Origin: Syntrophaceae bacterium UBA6087
GTDB lineage: Bacteria; Desulfobacterota; Desulfomonilia; UBA1062
DNA length: 64,000 bases
Direction: 5' to 3'
Assembly (NCBI GenBank): GCA_002448235.1
Contig: DIXF01000003.1
Location: forward strand, 124,001 to 188,000
In this document: one piece after another, positions 16,756 through 25,872 of the stretch
How the letters are laid out: each line of letters starts with the position of its first letter
Position numbering within the stretch: position 1 is the first letter of the stretch
The notes under the pieces: generated by a model
Database searches by the model: none
The model's input: only the letters and a program-made list of their open reading frames with translations
What the model was told of the DNA's origin: nothing
Program-made: the position numbers and the translations under genes

Positions 16756-18036
16756 ATGGCAAACGTGGTCGTTGTTGGCACCCAGTGGGGTGACGAAGGC
16801 AAAGGCAAGGTCGTTGACCTCCTTACAGAAAAATCAGACCTTATCATCCGGTTTCAGGGAGGCAACAATGCCGGACACACCTTGGTGGTAGGTGAGAAGA
16901 AAGTGATCCTCCACCTGATACCCTCGGGTATCCTGCATGCAGACAAACGATGCGTTATCGGCTCCGGCGTGGTGATCGACCCCGAGATCCTTCTCAATGA
17001 GATCGCCGCTTTAAGGGAAAAGGGATACACGGTAACCACGGACACACTCGCTATCAGCGACCGCGCTCACGTGATCATGCCTTATCACAAGATGATCGAC
17101 CACGCGCGTGAAGCAACCCAGCAGATCGGCACCACGGGCAGGGGCATCGGTCCTGCCTATGAAGATAAGGCACGCAGATGCGGCATCAGGATGATCGATC
17201 TGGTCCATGAGAACCTGCTTGAGAAAAAGCTCAACAGCTTTTTCGATGAGAAGCAGGAGTACCTCACCAAGATCCTCAAGGTCAAAGGCATGGACAAGGA
17301 AGAGATATTCAGCAAGTACAAGGCAATGGGCGAGATGCTCAAGCCGTTCGTCACCGATGCGCCCCTCCTCATCGACAAGGCGGTCCGCAACGGCAAGAAA
17401 CTCCTGTTCGAAGGCGCGCAGGGCGCGAACCTCGATATGGACTTCGGCACCTACCCGTACGTAACTTCATCCAATACCGTTGCCGGACAGGCGTGCGTGG
17501 GATCGGGCATCGGACCCACGAAGATCAGCACCGTGCTCGGTATCTGCAAGGCCTATACGACGAGAGTGGGCGGAGGCCCCTTCCCCACCGAACTGGGTGA
17601 CGAAGTCGGCGAACGCCTGCGGGCCTTCGGCGGCGAGTACGGCGCGACAACGGGCAGGCCCAGACGGTGCGGATGGCTCGACCTCGTCGCTCTGCAGCAC
17701 TCGATCCGGCTTTCCGACATCACCTACCTCGCGGTAACCAAGCTCGATGTCCTCACCGGGTTCGAAACCATCAAGGTTGCAACCGCCTACAAGTCGGGCA
17801 ATACCATTATTGAAAACATGCCGGCCGATCTGGAGATGTATCCCGATCTTCAGCTCGTGTACGATGAGCTCCCCGGATGGGAAGAGAACATCTCTTCCGC
17901 ACGGTCATACGACGACCTGCCGAAAAACTGCAGAAACTACATCTCGTATATGGAAGAGAAAACCGGAGTGAAGGCAGCGATCATCTCCGTAGGACCAAAA
18001 CGGGAAGAGACGATCCAGCTCATCGATCTGTTTTGA
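16756..18036 (+). CDS. purA: Adenylosuccinate synthetase
   Basis: 426 aa, full length. Joins IMP and aspartate with GTP to form adenylosuccinate on the way to AMP. The N-terminal GTP-binding P-loop GDEGKGK (about residues 12-18) with the catalytic Asp, the NNAGHT segment, TTGRGIGPAYEDK and the GEYGATTGRPRRCGW segment are all intact. TAGGAG precedes ATG 16756. Monocistronic, with a hairpin after the stop. Confidence 0.97.
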   Translation: MANVVVVGTQWGDEGKGKVVDLLTEKSDLIIRFQGGNNAGHTLVVGEKKVILHLIPSGILHADKRCVIGSGVVIDPEILLNEIAALREKGYTVTTDTLAISDRAHVIMPYHKMIDHAREATQQIGTTGRGIGPAYEDKARRCGIRMIDLVHENLLEKKLNSFFDEKQEYLTKILKVKGMDKEEIFSKYKAMGEMLKPFVTDAPLLIDKAVRNGKKLLFEGAQGANLDMDFGTYPYVTSSNTVAGQACVGSGIGPTKISTVLGICKAYTTRVGGGPFPTELGDEVGERLRAFGGEYGATTGRPRRCGWLDLVALQHSIRLSDITYLAVTKLDVLTGFETIKVATAYKSGNTIIENMPADLEMYPDLQLVYDELPGWEENISSARSYDDLPKNCRNYISYMEEKTGVKAAIISVGPKREETIQLIDLF

Positions 18037-18037
18037 C

Positions 18038-18056
18038 GACCCCCTGACCGGGGGTC
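18038..18056. terminator. Short hairpin between purA and fmdB-like gene
   Basis: GACCCCC / GGGGGTC stem with a five-base loop, placed between two convergent genes. The following U-run is weak (CTTAT), so termination strength is uncertain. Confidence 0.5.
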
Positions 18057-18070
18057 TTATGACTTTACCC

Positions 18071-18268
18071 TCAGCTGTGTCCCGAGGACGAACAGCTGGT
18101 GGAACTGCATGAATCACAGCCGGATTTGCCTTTGGCAATCCGGGAAATCTTTTTTCTCACATTGTTGCGCTTACACTTCGGGCAGTCGGGAGCATCTTTC
18201 GCAGACATGGGTACGAGCCTCTCGAAACTTTCTCCGCAATCCCTGCATTCGTATTCATAGATGGGCAT
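18071..18268 (-). CDS. FmdB-family zinc-ribbon protein
   Basis: 65 aa. Starts MPIYEYECRDCG, the signature of the FmdB/CxxC_CXXC_SSSS family, with a second pair CPKC, then a serine/cysteine-rich tail. Members are small putative regulatory zinc ribbons of unproven function. AAAGGAG precedes ATG 18268. Confidence 0.9.
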   Translation of the reverse strand: MPIYEYECRDCGESFERLVPMSAKDAPDCPKCKRNNVRKKISRIAKGKSGCDSCSSTSCSSSGHS

Positions 18269-18496
18269 CGCTTACTCCTTTATCCATTTTTTTCTAGTGC
18301 TTGCCGAGCAAAATGTCAACCGGTCACAATCATTCTCCGCTCGCATATACGAGACCGCGCAAGCCGTGAGAAACGACTGAAATTCAAATGGATTTCCCTG
18401 CAGGGGAATGTTATCATACCGGTCACTGAGTGAATCACGGACTGAATCGGCCTGTGGTTCGTTCATACCCGTAAACGATGGGAGGAATGCAGTTAC

Positions 18497-19255
18497 ATGA
18501 TCAAAATCATGCCGTGCCTGGATATGAAAAACGGAAGGGTGGTCAAGGGGATCCATTTTATCGACATCAAAGACGCCGGAGACCCTGTGGAGAATGCCGC
18601 TCGCTACCAGCAGGAAGGGGCCGACGAGCTTGCCATGCTGGATATTGCAGCGACGCTCGAAAACCGCAAAACGCGCCTCGAATGGGTGAGAAGCGTTTCC
18701 TCGGTAATCGACATACCCCTTACGGTCGGAGGGGGCGTTTCAACGCTGGAAGATATCGAGATGCTCTTCGATGCAGGAGCAGACAAGGTATCCATGAACA
18801 GCGCTGCGGTCAGCCGCCCTCTGCTGGTCGAAGAAGCGGCTAAGAAGTTCGGGTCCGGGCGCATCACCGTTGCCGTGGACGCGAAGAGAAACGGCGCCAT
18901 GCCCTCGGGATTCGAACTGGTTGTCTCGGGAGGCACCAGGGCTGTCGGGAAAGATGCGGTTCAGTGGGCAAAAGAGTGCGAGGCGCTCGGTGCGGGAGTG
19001 ATTCTGCCCACCAGCATGGACGGCGACGGAACGCAGGCCGGTTACGATATAGCCTTCACCCGGGCTATTTCCGATGCGGTCACCGTTCCGGTGGTCGCCT
19101 CGGGCGGCGCAGGCAAGCTGGAGGATTTCTATGAAGCCGCAACATCGGGAGGAGCGAGCGTTCTGCTGGCTGCGTCGGTGTTTCATTATCAGATCCTGAG
19201 CATCCGCCAGGTAAAGGAATATCTGCGCGGGAAAGGATTGCCCGTTTCTTTGTAA
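18497..19255 (+). CDS. hisF: Imidazole glycerol phosphate synthase cyclase subunit (HisF)
   Basis: 252-aa TIM barrel. The two catalytic aspartates are present (PCLDMK near residue 9 and VAVDAKR near 128), with phosphate-binding loops VGGGVS and ASGGAG. It uses ammonia from HisH to make imidazole glycerol phosphate and AICAR. No hisH or other his gene is adjacent, and the loop reads ILPTSMDGDG where ILLTSMDRDG is common, so a specialised HisF paralogue is possible. GGGAGGA lies upstream of ATG 18497. Confidence 0.85.
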   Translation: MIKIMPCLDMKNGRVVKGIHFIDIKDAGDPVENAARYQQEGADELAMLDIAATLENRKTRLEWVRSVSSVIDIPLTVGGGVSTLEDIEMLFDAGADKVSMNSAAVSRPLLVEEAAKKFGSGRITVAVDAKRNGAMPSGFELVVSGGTRAVGKDAVQWAKECEALGAGVILPTSMDGDGTQAGYDIAFTRAISDAVTVPVVASGGAGKLEDFYEAATSGGASVLLAASVFHYQILSIRQVKEYLRGKGLPVSL

Positions 19256-19310
19256 GGCAATCCCGGCCCCATATTTATATTGAGGCGGCGGCTTCTTATT
19301 CCCTCCATTA

Positions 19311-19340
19311 TTGACAAATTTCTCCATATAGTTCTACTCT
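19311..19340 (+). promoter_or_regulatory. Candidate sigma-70 promoter for the crotonase at 19365
   Basis: TTGACA at 19311-19316 and TACTCT at 19335-19340 with an 18-base spacer, 25 bases before the start codon. Confidence 0.4.
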
Positions 19341-19364
19341 GTGTGGAAAGAGGGAGGTACATTC

Positions 19365-20189
19365 ATGAGTGAACCGTACAAATTTTATAAGGTCGAAAAG
19401 CAGGGACACATCGCATGGGTTTTTCTGAACAGGCCGGAGAAGAAAAACGCCATGGGCCCCGCCGCATGGACGGAGATCATCCCCATCTTTGCAGACATCG
19501 ACAGCGATGACGAAATCCGGGTCGCGATCGTTGCGGGCGAAGGAAAGGAATTCTCCACGGGCATAGACCTGATGGGCATGGCGCCGCTGATCCCCACACT
19601 CAAGAACTGGGACATGAGCGCGAAAGGGACCGTCAAGCTGTTCAAGGACATCTTTCCCCTCCAGGAGGCCATGTCCTGCGTCGAGAAGTGCTCCAAGCCG
19701 GTCATCTGCGCGTTCCACGGCTACTGCATCGGCGCCGCCCTCGACCTGGGCTCTGCCTGCGATATCCGGCTGGCTTCGCTCGATGCGAAAATCTCGCTGA
19801 GAGAGGCTGCGGTAGCCATAATCGCCGATGTGGGAGTGCTCCAGCGCCTGCCGCATATCGTCGGCCAGGGAGTCACCAGGGAGCTTGCGTTCACCGCCAA
19901 GTATATCGATGCCCAGAGGGCAAAAGAGATCAACCTGGTCAACGCCGTATACCCGGACAAGGAATCCCTGCTCAAGGGCGCGCAGGAGCTGGCGCTTGAG
20001 ATAGCCGCCCAGGCCCCTCTCGCCGTGCAGGGCGCCAAGGACGTTTTGAACTTCTGCAGGGGCAAAAGCATCCCTGACGGCCTTGAGTACGTTGCGGCAA
20101 GGAGCTCCATGATCCTGCCGTCCGAAGATCTTGCCGAGACCATGACCTCGTTCATGGAAAAACGCACCCCGGCATATAAAGGCAAGTAA
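19365..20189 (+). CDS. Crotonase, delta3,5-delta2,4-dienoyl-CoA isomerase-like
   Basis: 274 aa. Oxyanion segments EFSTGIDL and GYCIGAALDLGSACDIRLAS identify a crotonase. The segment REAAVAIIADVGVLQRLPHIVG aligns with dienoyl-CoA isomerase (ECH1), keeping the glutamate and the ADVG aspartate that catalyse proton shuttling there, so isomerisation of a conjugated or cyclic dienoyl-CoA is the best guess. ATG 19365 follows GGGAGG; the frame is open from 19341 without a better site. Confidence 0.85.
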   Translation: MSEPYKFYKVEKQGHIAWVFLNRPEKKNAMGPAAWTEIIPIFADIDSDDEIRVAIVAGEGKEFSTGIDLMGMAPLIPTLKNWDMSAKGTVKLFKDIFPLQEAMSCVEKCSKPVICAFHGYCIGAALDLGSACDIRLASLDAKISLREAAVAIIADVGVLQRLPHIVGQGVTRELAFTAKYIDAQRAKEINLVNAVYPDKESLLKGAQELALEIAAQAPLAVQGAKDVLNFCRGKSIPDGLEYVAARSSMILPSEDLAETMTSFMEKRTPAYKGK

Positions 20190-20218
20190 ACAACAGTATC
20201 TTTTTTAATAGCACCCGA

Positions 20219-20286
20219 ACCCGGGAGCTTTTTTCTGCAAAAATGCAGCCCTCCGGTCGCTGCTTTGCAAAAAGGCGCTCCCGGGT
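20219..20286. repeat. Long imperfect inverted repeat between crotonase and PilZ genes
   Basis: Outer perfect arms ACCCGGGAGC (20219-20228) and its complement (20277-20286) enclose T-rich and A-rich inner arms that also pair partly, plus a small CTGCA/TGCAG hairpin. It could be a terminator for the crotonase gene or a structured leader for the PilZ gene that starts 60 bases later. Confidence 0.55.
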
Positions 20287-20346
20287 AAACATTCTTTTTC
20301 TATTCTTTTTAAGTTTTTCAACCCTCTTTTCCGATGAGAAGCTTAC

Positions 20347-21390
20347 ATGGAAAAGAGAGAGAACAGAAGACAACGAACCCTGCCCTGGGGAAATCTCTAT
20401 GCCAAAGCCAAGGTCGGAGAGCATTTCCTCAAGCTGCCGATCCTGGACATCTCCATCGGCGGTATGGGCGTCCTGGTTACCGACGGATTCTCTCTGCTCC
20501 AGGAAGGCAAGGATATCCATATCCAGGCCCTTGAAAACAATGGGACCGTCATCCCGGCAGATATCCAGGGCCGGATCGCCTACCTCGGTTCGGGAGTTCC
20601 TTCCCGGGTGGGCATTGATTTCGCTCCGGCAGAAACCCCTATCGAGGCCTATGCAACGCTGCGCTCGGCGCGCGACGACTCCGGGAAGCTCATCACGGAC
20701 AAAGAAGACATCCTGAGGATTTTCGACGAGGTCAAGCGATGGTCACGGGGCTTCGGCGACATGCTGATGATCGACAAACGCAAGGCCATCCCGGCGGAAT
20801 TCTTTTACCTGAGGCCCGACGACGATAACATGGTCTTGAGAATCGTCAGGATGTCGGAATTCAGGCTGCCCTTTCAGCCGCTCCAGGGAAGCGTCTATCC
20901 GTTCTATCTTTTTAAGGGCGTCAACGTCATGCTCTTCCATGCACGGGTCCTCGACGTGATCAAGAATATCATGGAGACGAGCTGGCCGGATACACTGCAG
21001 CATATCAGCAGGCGAAGCGTCCTGAGGTATTTCATAACGGGCGAAGAGCCCGTGACCGCGACCATTGTGCATCCCCTGACGCTGGATCCCTCTCCGGTAC
21101 TTGTCTGGGACTTGAGCATTGAAGGAATGGGGGTCGAGATCCTTGAAGAAAAGGCGCCGGTGGTCGAAGGCATGAGCCTGCCCCAGGTCCGGATCAATCT
21201 TCCCACAGGCCCGGTGGAAATCGCGGGAGTCATCCGCTCCGTCAGGCGGGAAACCGTGCTGGACAAGACCCAGCTGGGCATTGAATTCGTCGGGGGCTCA
21301 GAGCATTACCGCGACAAGATCCTCGACTATATCCTCCACATGGACCTCCCCTCCCAGTCTGTGCTGGGAGGCCCCGGTCAAACCGCGTAG
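20347..21390 (+). CDS. Protein with two PilZ c-di-GMP-binding domains
   Basis: 347 aa. Two complete sets of PilZ c-di-GMP contacts are visible: R4-x3-R8 with DISIGG (about residues 36-41) near the N-terminus, and RSVLR with DLSIEG (about 257-262) in the C-terminal half. Between them lies a region of about 130 residues resembling the YcgR-type N-terminal domain (FYLRPDDDNMVLRIVRM). A role in motility or surface regulation is inference. The 3' end overlaps the convergent epimerase gene by 13 bases. Confidence 0.85.
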   Translation: MEKRENRRQRTLPWGNLYAKAKVGEHFLKLPILDISIGGMGVLVTDGFSLLQEGKDIHIQALENNGTVIPADIQGRIAYLGSGVPSRVGIDFAPAETPIEAYATLRSARDDSGKLITDKEDILRIFDEVKRWSRGFGDMLMIDKRKAIPAEFFYLRPDDDNMVLRIVRMSEFRLPFQPLQGSVYPFYLFKGVNVMLFHARVLDVIKNIMETSWPDTLQHISRRSVLRYFITGEEPVTATIVHPLTLDPSPVLVWDLSIEGMGVEILEEKAPVVEGMSLPQVRINLPTGPVEIAGVIRSVRRETVLDKTQLGIEFVGGSEHYRDKILDYILHMDLPSQSVLGGPGQTA

Positions 21391-22385
21391 TACGACCGGT
21401 ACCACTCCACGAAACGCCTGATCCCTTCCGCAACCGGAACCTGAGGGCGGAAATCCACGGCCTTTTCGAGATCGACTGCATCGGCGCAGGTTGAGACGAC
21501 ATCGCCCATCTGCAGCGGCAGCAAGTTCTTGTCCGCCTGTTTCCCGATGGCGTCCTCCAGAATCGTGATAAAGTCAATAAGCTTCACCGGCCGCGAACCG
21601 CCGATGTTGTAGACGCGATAGGGGGCGAAGCTCGTCCCGGGGTCCGGATGTTCTCCGCTCCAGTTGGCGTCCGGCTGCGGGATCACGCGCATGACCCGCA
21701 CGAGACCTTCTATGATATCATCCACATAGGTGAAATCCCGCTGCATGTTCCCGTAATTGTACACGTCTATGGTCGCTCCCTCGAGGATCGCCTTGGTGAA
21801 CTTGAACAGCGCCATGTCGGGCCTTCCCCAGGGGCCGTACACGGTGAAGAACCGCAAGCCCGTGCAGGGGAGCTTGTAGAGGCTGGCATACGTGTGGGCC
21901 ATGAGCTCGTTCGCCTTTTTGGTCGCGGCATAGAGCGAGACCGGGTGATCGACGTTGTCGTGCACGGAAAAGGGCATCCGGGTATTGGCTCCGTAGACGG
22001 AGGACGACGAGGCGAACACAAGGTGAGGAGCGTTGCTCATTCTGCAGCCCTCGAGGATGTTCATGAATCCTGAGAGGTTGGCGTCGATGTATGCATGCGG
22101 GTTTTCCAGGCTGTAACGCACCCCGGCCTGAGCAGCGAGGTGAATGACGGCATCGAACCTTTGCTCTTCGAAGACACGTGCCATGGCTTCCCTGTCCGTC
22201 AGGTCGATCTTCTCAAACCCGAAACCCGGCATCCTGGTGAGGAGGCCGAGCCGGTCCTGCTTAAGCTTCGGATCGTAATACGGGTTGAGATTGTCTATCC
22301 CGAATACCGTCTCCCCGTCATCAAGAAGCCGCTTCGCGAGATGGAAGCCGATGAAGCCGGCCGTGCCGGTAACGAATACGTGCAT
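21378..22385 (-). CDS. NAD-dependent sugar epimerase, UDP-glucuronate 4-epimerase-like
   Basis: 335-aa extended short-chain dehydrogenase. NAD motif GTAGFIGFH at the N-terminus, active site SSSSVYGANTRMPF with YAATKK (Tyr-x3-Lys), and LRFFTVYGPWGRPDMA. These, especially the MPF segment and PWGRPDM, match bacterial UDP-glucuronate 4-epimerases that supply UDP-galacturonate for surface polysaccharide. ATG 22385 is chosen since AGGAGG precedes it and MHVFVTG is the natural N-terminus. Confidence 0.88.
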   Translation of the reverse strand: MHVFVTGTAGFIGFHLAKRLLDDGETVFGIDNLNPYYDPKLKQDRLGLLTRMPGFGFEKIDLTDREAMARVFEEQRFDAVIHLAAQAGVRYSLENPHAYIDANLSGFMNILEGCRMSNAPHLVFASSSSVYGANTRMPFSVHDNVDHPVSLYAATKKANELMAHTYASLYKLPCTGLRFFTVYGPWGRPDMALFKFTKAILEGATIDVYNYGNMQRDFTYVDDIIEGLVRVMRVIPQPDANWSGEHPDPGTSFAPYRVYNIGGSRPVKLIDFITILEDAIGKQADKNLLPLQMGDVVSTCADAVDLEKAVDFRPQVPVAEGIRRFVEWYRSYYAV

Positions 22386-22405
22386 GTCGCCTCCTGTTTG
22401 AAGGT

Positions 22406-23038
22406 TCAATTGGTCATAATTTCAAAAGCGATCTGTGATATGGCATAAATGTCGGGTATTATCAAGGCCCCGGGAAGCGGCGGATCAAGTCCGACCCCTA
22501 TCGTTTTCATGCCCATGTCCATGGCGGTCCGGATGTTCGGCAGCCGGTCATCCACCAGGACGCAGTCTTCAGGCCTTCTTGCATAGAGATCCAGAACTTT
22601 CCGGTAGGGGTAATCCATGGGCTTCGGAATATAGTCCATGAATTCAATGGTAAAAAGATCGGGCAGCAGCTCGGAGATGCCCAGCGCGTTGAGCACCCTG
22701 CGGACATAGTCGGCCGACCCGTTGGAAAAGGCGACCATACGGGCCGGGATGCCCTCCAGTACGCGTTTGAGCTCTGCATCCTCCGTGAGAAGACTTTCCA
22801 CCGGCACATCGTGCACTGCCTTCAGATAATGATCCGGATCCACATCGTAGTGTTTCATGAGCCCGCCGAGGGTCGATCCGTACGAGCCGATGTAGCGTTT
22901 TCTCAAGTCCTTTGCTTGCGCTTGGTCCAGCCCGCACCGGGACATGACATATTCGTCGATCTTCTTGTCCACATGGGCGAACGGGCCGGTTCCCTTCGGG
23001 TACAACGTATCGTCCACGTCCATAAGAATGAGTTTCAT
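22406..23038 (-). CDS. HAD-family hydrolase (pyrimidine 5'-nucleotidase type)
   Basis: 210 aa. HAD motif I MDVDDTLYP, motif II SNGS, motif III lysine in IPKPMDYPY, motif IV LVDDRLPNI. The Sdt1/Phm8-like layout suggests a nucleotidase that dephosphorylates pyrimidine nucleotides or related metabolites. ATG 23038 overlaps the ruvB stop by four bases, making this the last gene of the yebC-ruvCAB operon. Confidence 0.85.
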   Translation of the reverse strand: MKLILMDVDDTLYPKGTGPFAHVDKKIDEYVMSRCGLDQAQAKDLRKRYIGSYGSTLGGLMKHYDVDPDHYLKAVHDVPVESLLTEDAELKRVLEGIPARMVAFSNGSADYVRRVLNALGISELLPDLFTIEFMDYIPKPMDYPYRKVLDLYARRPEDCVLVDDRLPNIRTAMDMGMKTIGVGLDPPLPGALIIPDIYAISQIAFEIMTN

Positions 23039-24063
23039 GACTCGTCGTCGAACAGCGCTGCCTGCTCCTTTTTCGGGTCCTTTCCGAGCAGCGTGTATGC
23101 CTTGGCGCACACCTGCCTTCCCCGGGGAGTGCGCTTGATGCAGCCGGTCTGGATAAGGTACGGCTCATAGATGTCCTCGATGGTGTCCTTGTCTTCCCCG
23201 ATGGACGCCGCGAGCGATTCTATACCCACGGGCCCTCCGGAAAAGGACTCGATCATGGTGGCGATGATCTTCCGGTCCATCCGGTCGAACCCGGACTTGT
23301 CGATATCCAGCCTCGAGAGCGCCACATCCGCAATCTCGGAGGTGATGGTCCCATTCCCCAGGACCTCGGCGAAATCCCTTACCCTCCTGAGCAGCCGGTT
23401 CGCGATCCGCGGGGTCCCTCTGGATCTCCTGGCGATCTCGAGAAGGCCTTTCTCATCGGCCGGGACGTTTAAGATTCCTGCGGTGCGCTTCAGTATCCGC
23501 CTCAGCTCTTCCACGGCGTAGTACTCCAGGTGGCCGATGATCCCGAAACGGTCGCGCAGGGGTGAGGTGATCATGCCCGCCCGTGTGGTCGCCGCCACCA
23601 GGGTGAACGGATTGAGATCGATCCTGATGGACCTTGCAGACGGCCCCTGGCCGATCACGATATCCAGCTTGAAATCCTCCATGGCCGGATAAAGGATCTC
23701 TTCCACGGCCTTGCCCAGCCGGTGGATTTCGTCGATGAACAAAACATCGTTCCTTTCCAGGTTGGTCAGGATCGCCGCCAGATCCCCGGATTTATCGATG
23801 GCTGGCCCGCTCGTGATGCGCAGGCCCACGTTGCATTCGTGCGCGATGATATAGGCGAGCGTCGTCTTCCCCAGACCCGGAGGGCCGTAAAACAGGCAGT
23901 GGTCAAGTGCATCGCCGCGCGCCTTTGCAGCCTTGATGAAAACCGAGAGGTTCTCCTTGAGTGCCTCCTGGCCTACGTATTCCCCCAAGTCCCGGGGCCT
24001 GATATGAGCCTCGAAATCAAGCTCTTCATGATCTCCGGGCGTTCCGGTAATTTCGTTTCTCAT
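23035..24063 (-). CDS. ruvB: Holliday junction helicase RuvB
   Basis: 342 aa AAA+ motor that drives branch migration with RuvA. Walker A GPPGLGKTT, Walker B FIDEIHRL, sensor segment AATTRAGM, arginine finger region in SPLRDRFG, and the C-terminal winged helix (IYEPYLIQTGCIKRTPRGR). Overlaps ruvA upstream by four bases and the HAD gene downstream. Confidence 0.98.
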   Translation of the reverse strand: MRNEITGTPGDHEELDFEAHIRPRDLGEYVGQEALKENLSVFIKAAKARGDALDHCLFYGPPGLGKTTLAYIIAHECNVGLRITSGPAIDKSGDLAAILTNLERNDVLFIDEIHRLGKAVEEILYPAMEDFKLDIVIGQGPSARSIRIDLNPFTLVAATTRAGMITSPLRDRFGIIGHLEYYAVEELRRILKRTAGILNVPADEKGLLEIARRSRGTPRIANRLLRRVRDFAEVLGNGTITSEIADVALSRLDIDKSGFDRMDRKIIATMIESFSGGPVGIESLAASIGEDKDTIEDIYEPYLIQTGCIKRTPRGRQVCAKAYTLLGKDPKKEQAALFDDES

Positions 24064-24629
24064 CGCATCAATTCCTTCAGGGCGCTTCTGATGACGTCTT
24101 CGACAGTTTCAGCCTCGACCGAGCCCACCGCCCTGCGCGCCTGCGATTCCGGATAGCCGAGCGCCATAAGCGCCGCTACCGCATCCTGTGACTTGTCCGC
24201 GCCCCTTCTGGTCCCCTTGGGGCTGTACTTTTTTGCGATCCGCTCCTTGAGCTCAAGGACGATGCGCTGAGCGCTCTTTTTCCCGATGCCGGGCAGACTG
24301 CTTAAATATCCTATATTCTCACCCACGACTTCTTCAAGGAAACGGTCGGGCTCGATGCCGGAGAGGATATTCATGGCGGTCTTGGGCCCCACCCCGGAAA
24401 CGCTCAGTAAGAGAGAGAATATCTCCTTCTGCCTCATGTCGACGAACCCGTAGAGGTCCAGGGCATCTTCACGGGCGATGAGATGCGTGTGAAACAGGAT
24501 CTCGTCACCCACCTTGATACCCAGTTCGACTCCTGCCGGCACGTGGACGAGGTAACCGACACCGGATACCATGACGGTCACATCGGCGCCGCTTATGAAT
24601 GCCGCTGTGCCCTTGATCAGGCTGATCAC
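24060..24629 (-). CDS. ruvA: Holliday junction-binding protein RuvA
   Basis: 189 aa. Binds four-way junctions as a tetramer and loads RuvB. N-terminal OB fold (MISLIKGTAAF...VSGVGYLVHVP), tandem helix-hairpin-helix motifs (VSGVGPKTAMNIL and LPGIGKKSAQRIV), and the C-terminal RuvB-binding domain (DAVAALMALGYPESQARRAV). Overlaps both neighbours by four bases. Confidence 0.98.
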   Translation of the reverse strand: MISLIKGTAAFISGADVTVMVSGVGYLVHVPAGVELGIKVGDEILFHTHLIAREDALDLYGFVDMRQKEIFSLLLSVSGVGPKTAMNILSGIEPDRFLEEVVGENIGYLSSLPGIGKKSAQRIVLELKERIAKKYSPKGTRRGADKSQDAVAALMALGYPESQARRAVGSVEAETVEDVIRSALKELMR

Positions 24630-25123
24630 TGGATGAGCTCCTTCAGACGCCTGGACGAAGAGTGGCAGAGCCCGATCGCCAGGGCGTCGCTTGCATCGGG
24701 CGAGGTGAGCATTCCCTTGGGAAGATGGAGGATGGTCGTGATCATTGCCGAGATCTGGCCCTTGTCGGCCCTGCCATACCCGCAGGTAGCCTTCTTCACC
24801 TCGGTGGGCGTGTACTCGAAGACCGGTATGTCCAGAAGGCTCGCGGCAAGGATGACCGCTCCCCTCGCCTGGCCGAGCTTCAGCGCCGACTGGGCATTGA
24901 GGGCGTGAAACGTGGCTTCGATGGCAACCTCGGAGGGGTTGTACAGGCGGAAGACTTCCGTGACGCTTAAGAATATCTCCTTAAGACGTAACGTCAACGC
25001 TTCGGACTTGGGCTTTATCGTTCCATGGGACACATAGCGCAATGTCGCCTGCGAGGTGGCCTGTATGTCCAGTACCCCATAGCCCGTTGCGCGTGTCCCG
25101 GGATCAATACCGCAGATTATCAT
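24626..25123 (-). CDS. ruvC: Holliday junction resolvase RuvC
   Basis: 165 aa endonuclease that cuts Holliday junctions symmetrically. RNase H-like fold with first catalytic Asp in CGIDPGTRATGYGV, Glu in VAIEATFHALN and the C-terminal acidic pair in SPDASDALAIGLCH. Its start overlaps the yebC stop (TAATG). Confidence 0.97.
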   Translation of the reverse strand: MIICGIDPGTRATGYGVLDIQATSQATLRYVSHGTIKPKSEALTLRLKEIFLSVTEVFRLYNPSEVAIEATFHALNAQSALKLGQARGAVILAASLLDIPVFEYTPTEVKKATCGYGRADKGQISAMITTILHLPKGMLTSPDASDALAIGLCHSSSRRLKELIQ

Positions 25124-25872
25124 TATCCCTGCATCTGGGCCATTTCTTCGTCGGAGACATCGAAATTCGAAGATATGGACTGGACGTCGTCGAGCTCTTC
25201 CAGGGCGTCCAGGAGTTTCAGGGCCTGCTGGGCCTGCTTGCCGGTCAACGTTACGTTTGTCTGGGGAACCATCTGCACTTCCAGCTGACCATACTTGATG
25301 CCCTTCTGTTCGAGAGCGCTTCTGAGGTTCTCGATCTCTTCGGGGGCGATCAGGATCTCGAACTCGTCCCCCTGGTCGCTGATGTCCTCGGCCCCTGCCT
25401 CCAGTGCGACGTCATAGAGAGCCTCTTCGTCCACCGAGCTTTTCTCTACCGATGCGAAGCCCTTCTTGTTGAACATCCAGTTCACGCAGCCGGTTTCACC
25501 CAGGTTTCCGTTATACTTGGAAAAGAGATGCCGGATATCCGCCACGGCACGGTTCTTGTTATCGGTCATCACGTTAACGAGGACGGCAACTCCACCCGGC
25601 CCGTATCCTTCATAGGTGATCTCCTCCAGGTTGTATCCTTCGAGCTCGCCGGTACCCTTCTTGATGGCCCGATCGATGTTGTCCTTGGGCATATTCGCCG
25701 CCTTCGCCGTCAGCATTGCAGACCTGAGGCGGGCGTTCCCTTCGAGATCTCCGCCGCCCATGCGCGCCGCAACCGTTATTTCCTTGATGATCTTGCTGAA
25801 AAGCTTGCCCCGCTTGGCATCTGCGGCACCCTTCTTATGCTTGATCGTGCTCCATTTATTGTGGCCGGACAT
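25123..25872 (-). CDS. yebC: YebC/PmpR-family protein
   Basis: 249 aa. Begins MSGHNKWSTIKHKKGAADAKRGK, the family hallmark, preceded by AAAGGAGG, which fixes ATG 25872 although the frame runs 25 codons further. YebC-type proteins are DNA-binding regulators or, as shown more recently for some members, ribosome-associated factors for proline-rich stretches. First gene of the yebC-ruvC-ruvA-ruvB-HAD operon. Confidence 0.95.
   Translation of the reverse strand: MSGHNKWSTIKHKKGAADAKRGKLFSKIIKEITVAARMGGGDLEGNARLRSAMLTAKAANMPKDNIDRAIKKGTGELEGYNLEEITYEGYGPGGVAVLVNVMTDNKNRAVADIRHLFSKYNGNLGETGCVNWMFNKKGFASVEKSSVDEEALYDVALEAGAEDISDQGDEFEILIAPEEIENLRSALEQKGIKYGQLEVQMVPQTNVTLTGKQAQQALKLLDALEELDDVQSISSNFDVSDEEMAQMQG

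Noticed and set aside
20219..20286. c-di-GMP (GEMM) riboswitch upstream of the PilZ gene
   Set aside because: The conserved GEMM core and tetraloop-receptor sequences are missing; only an inverted repeat is present.
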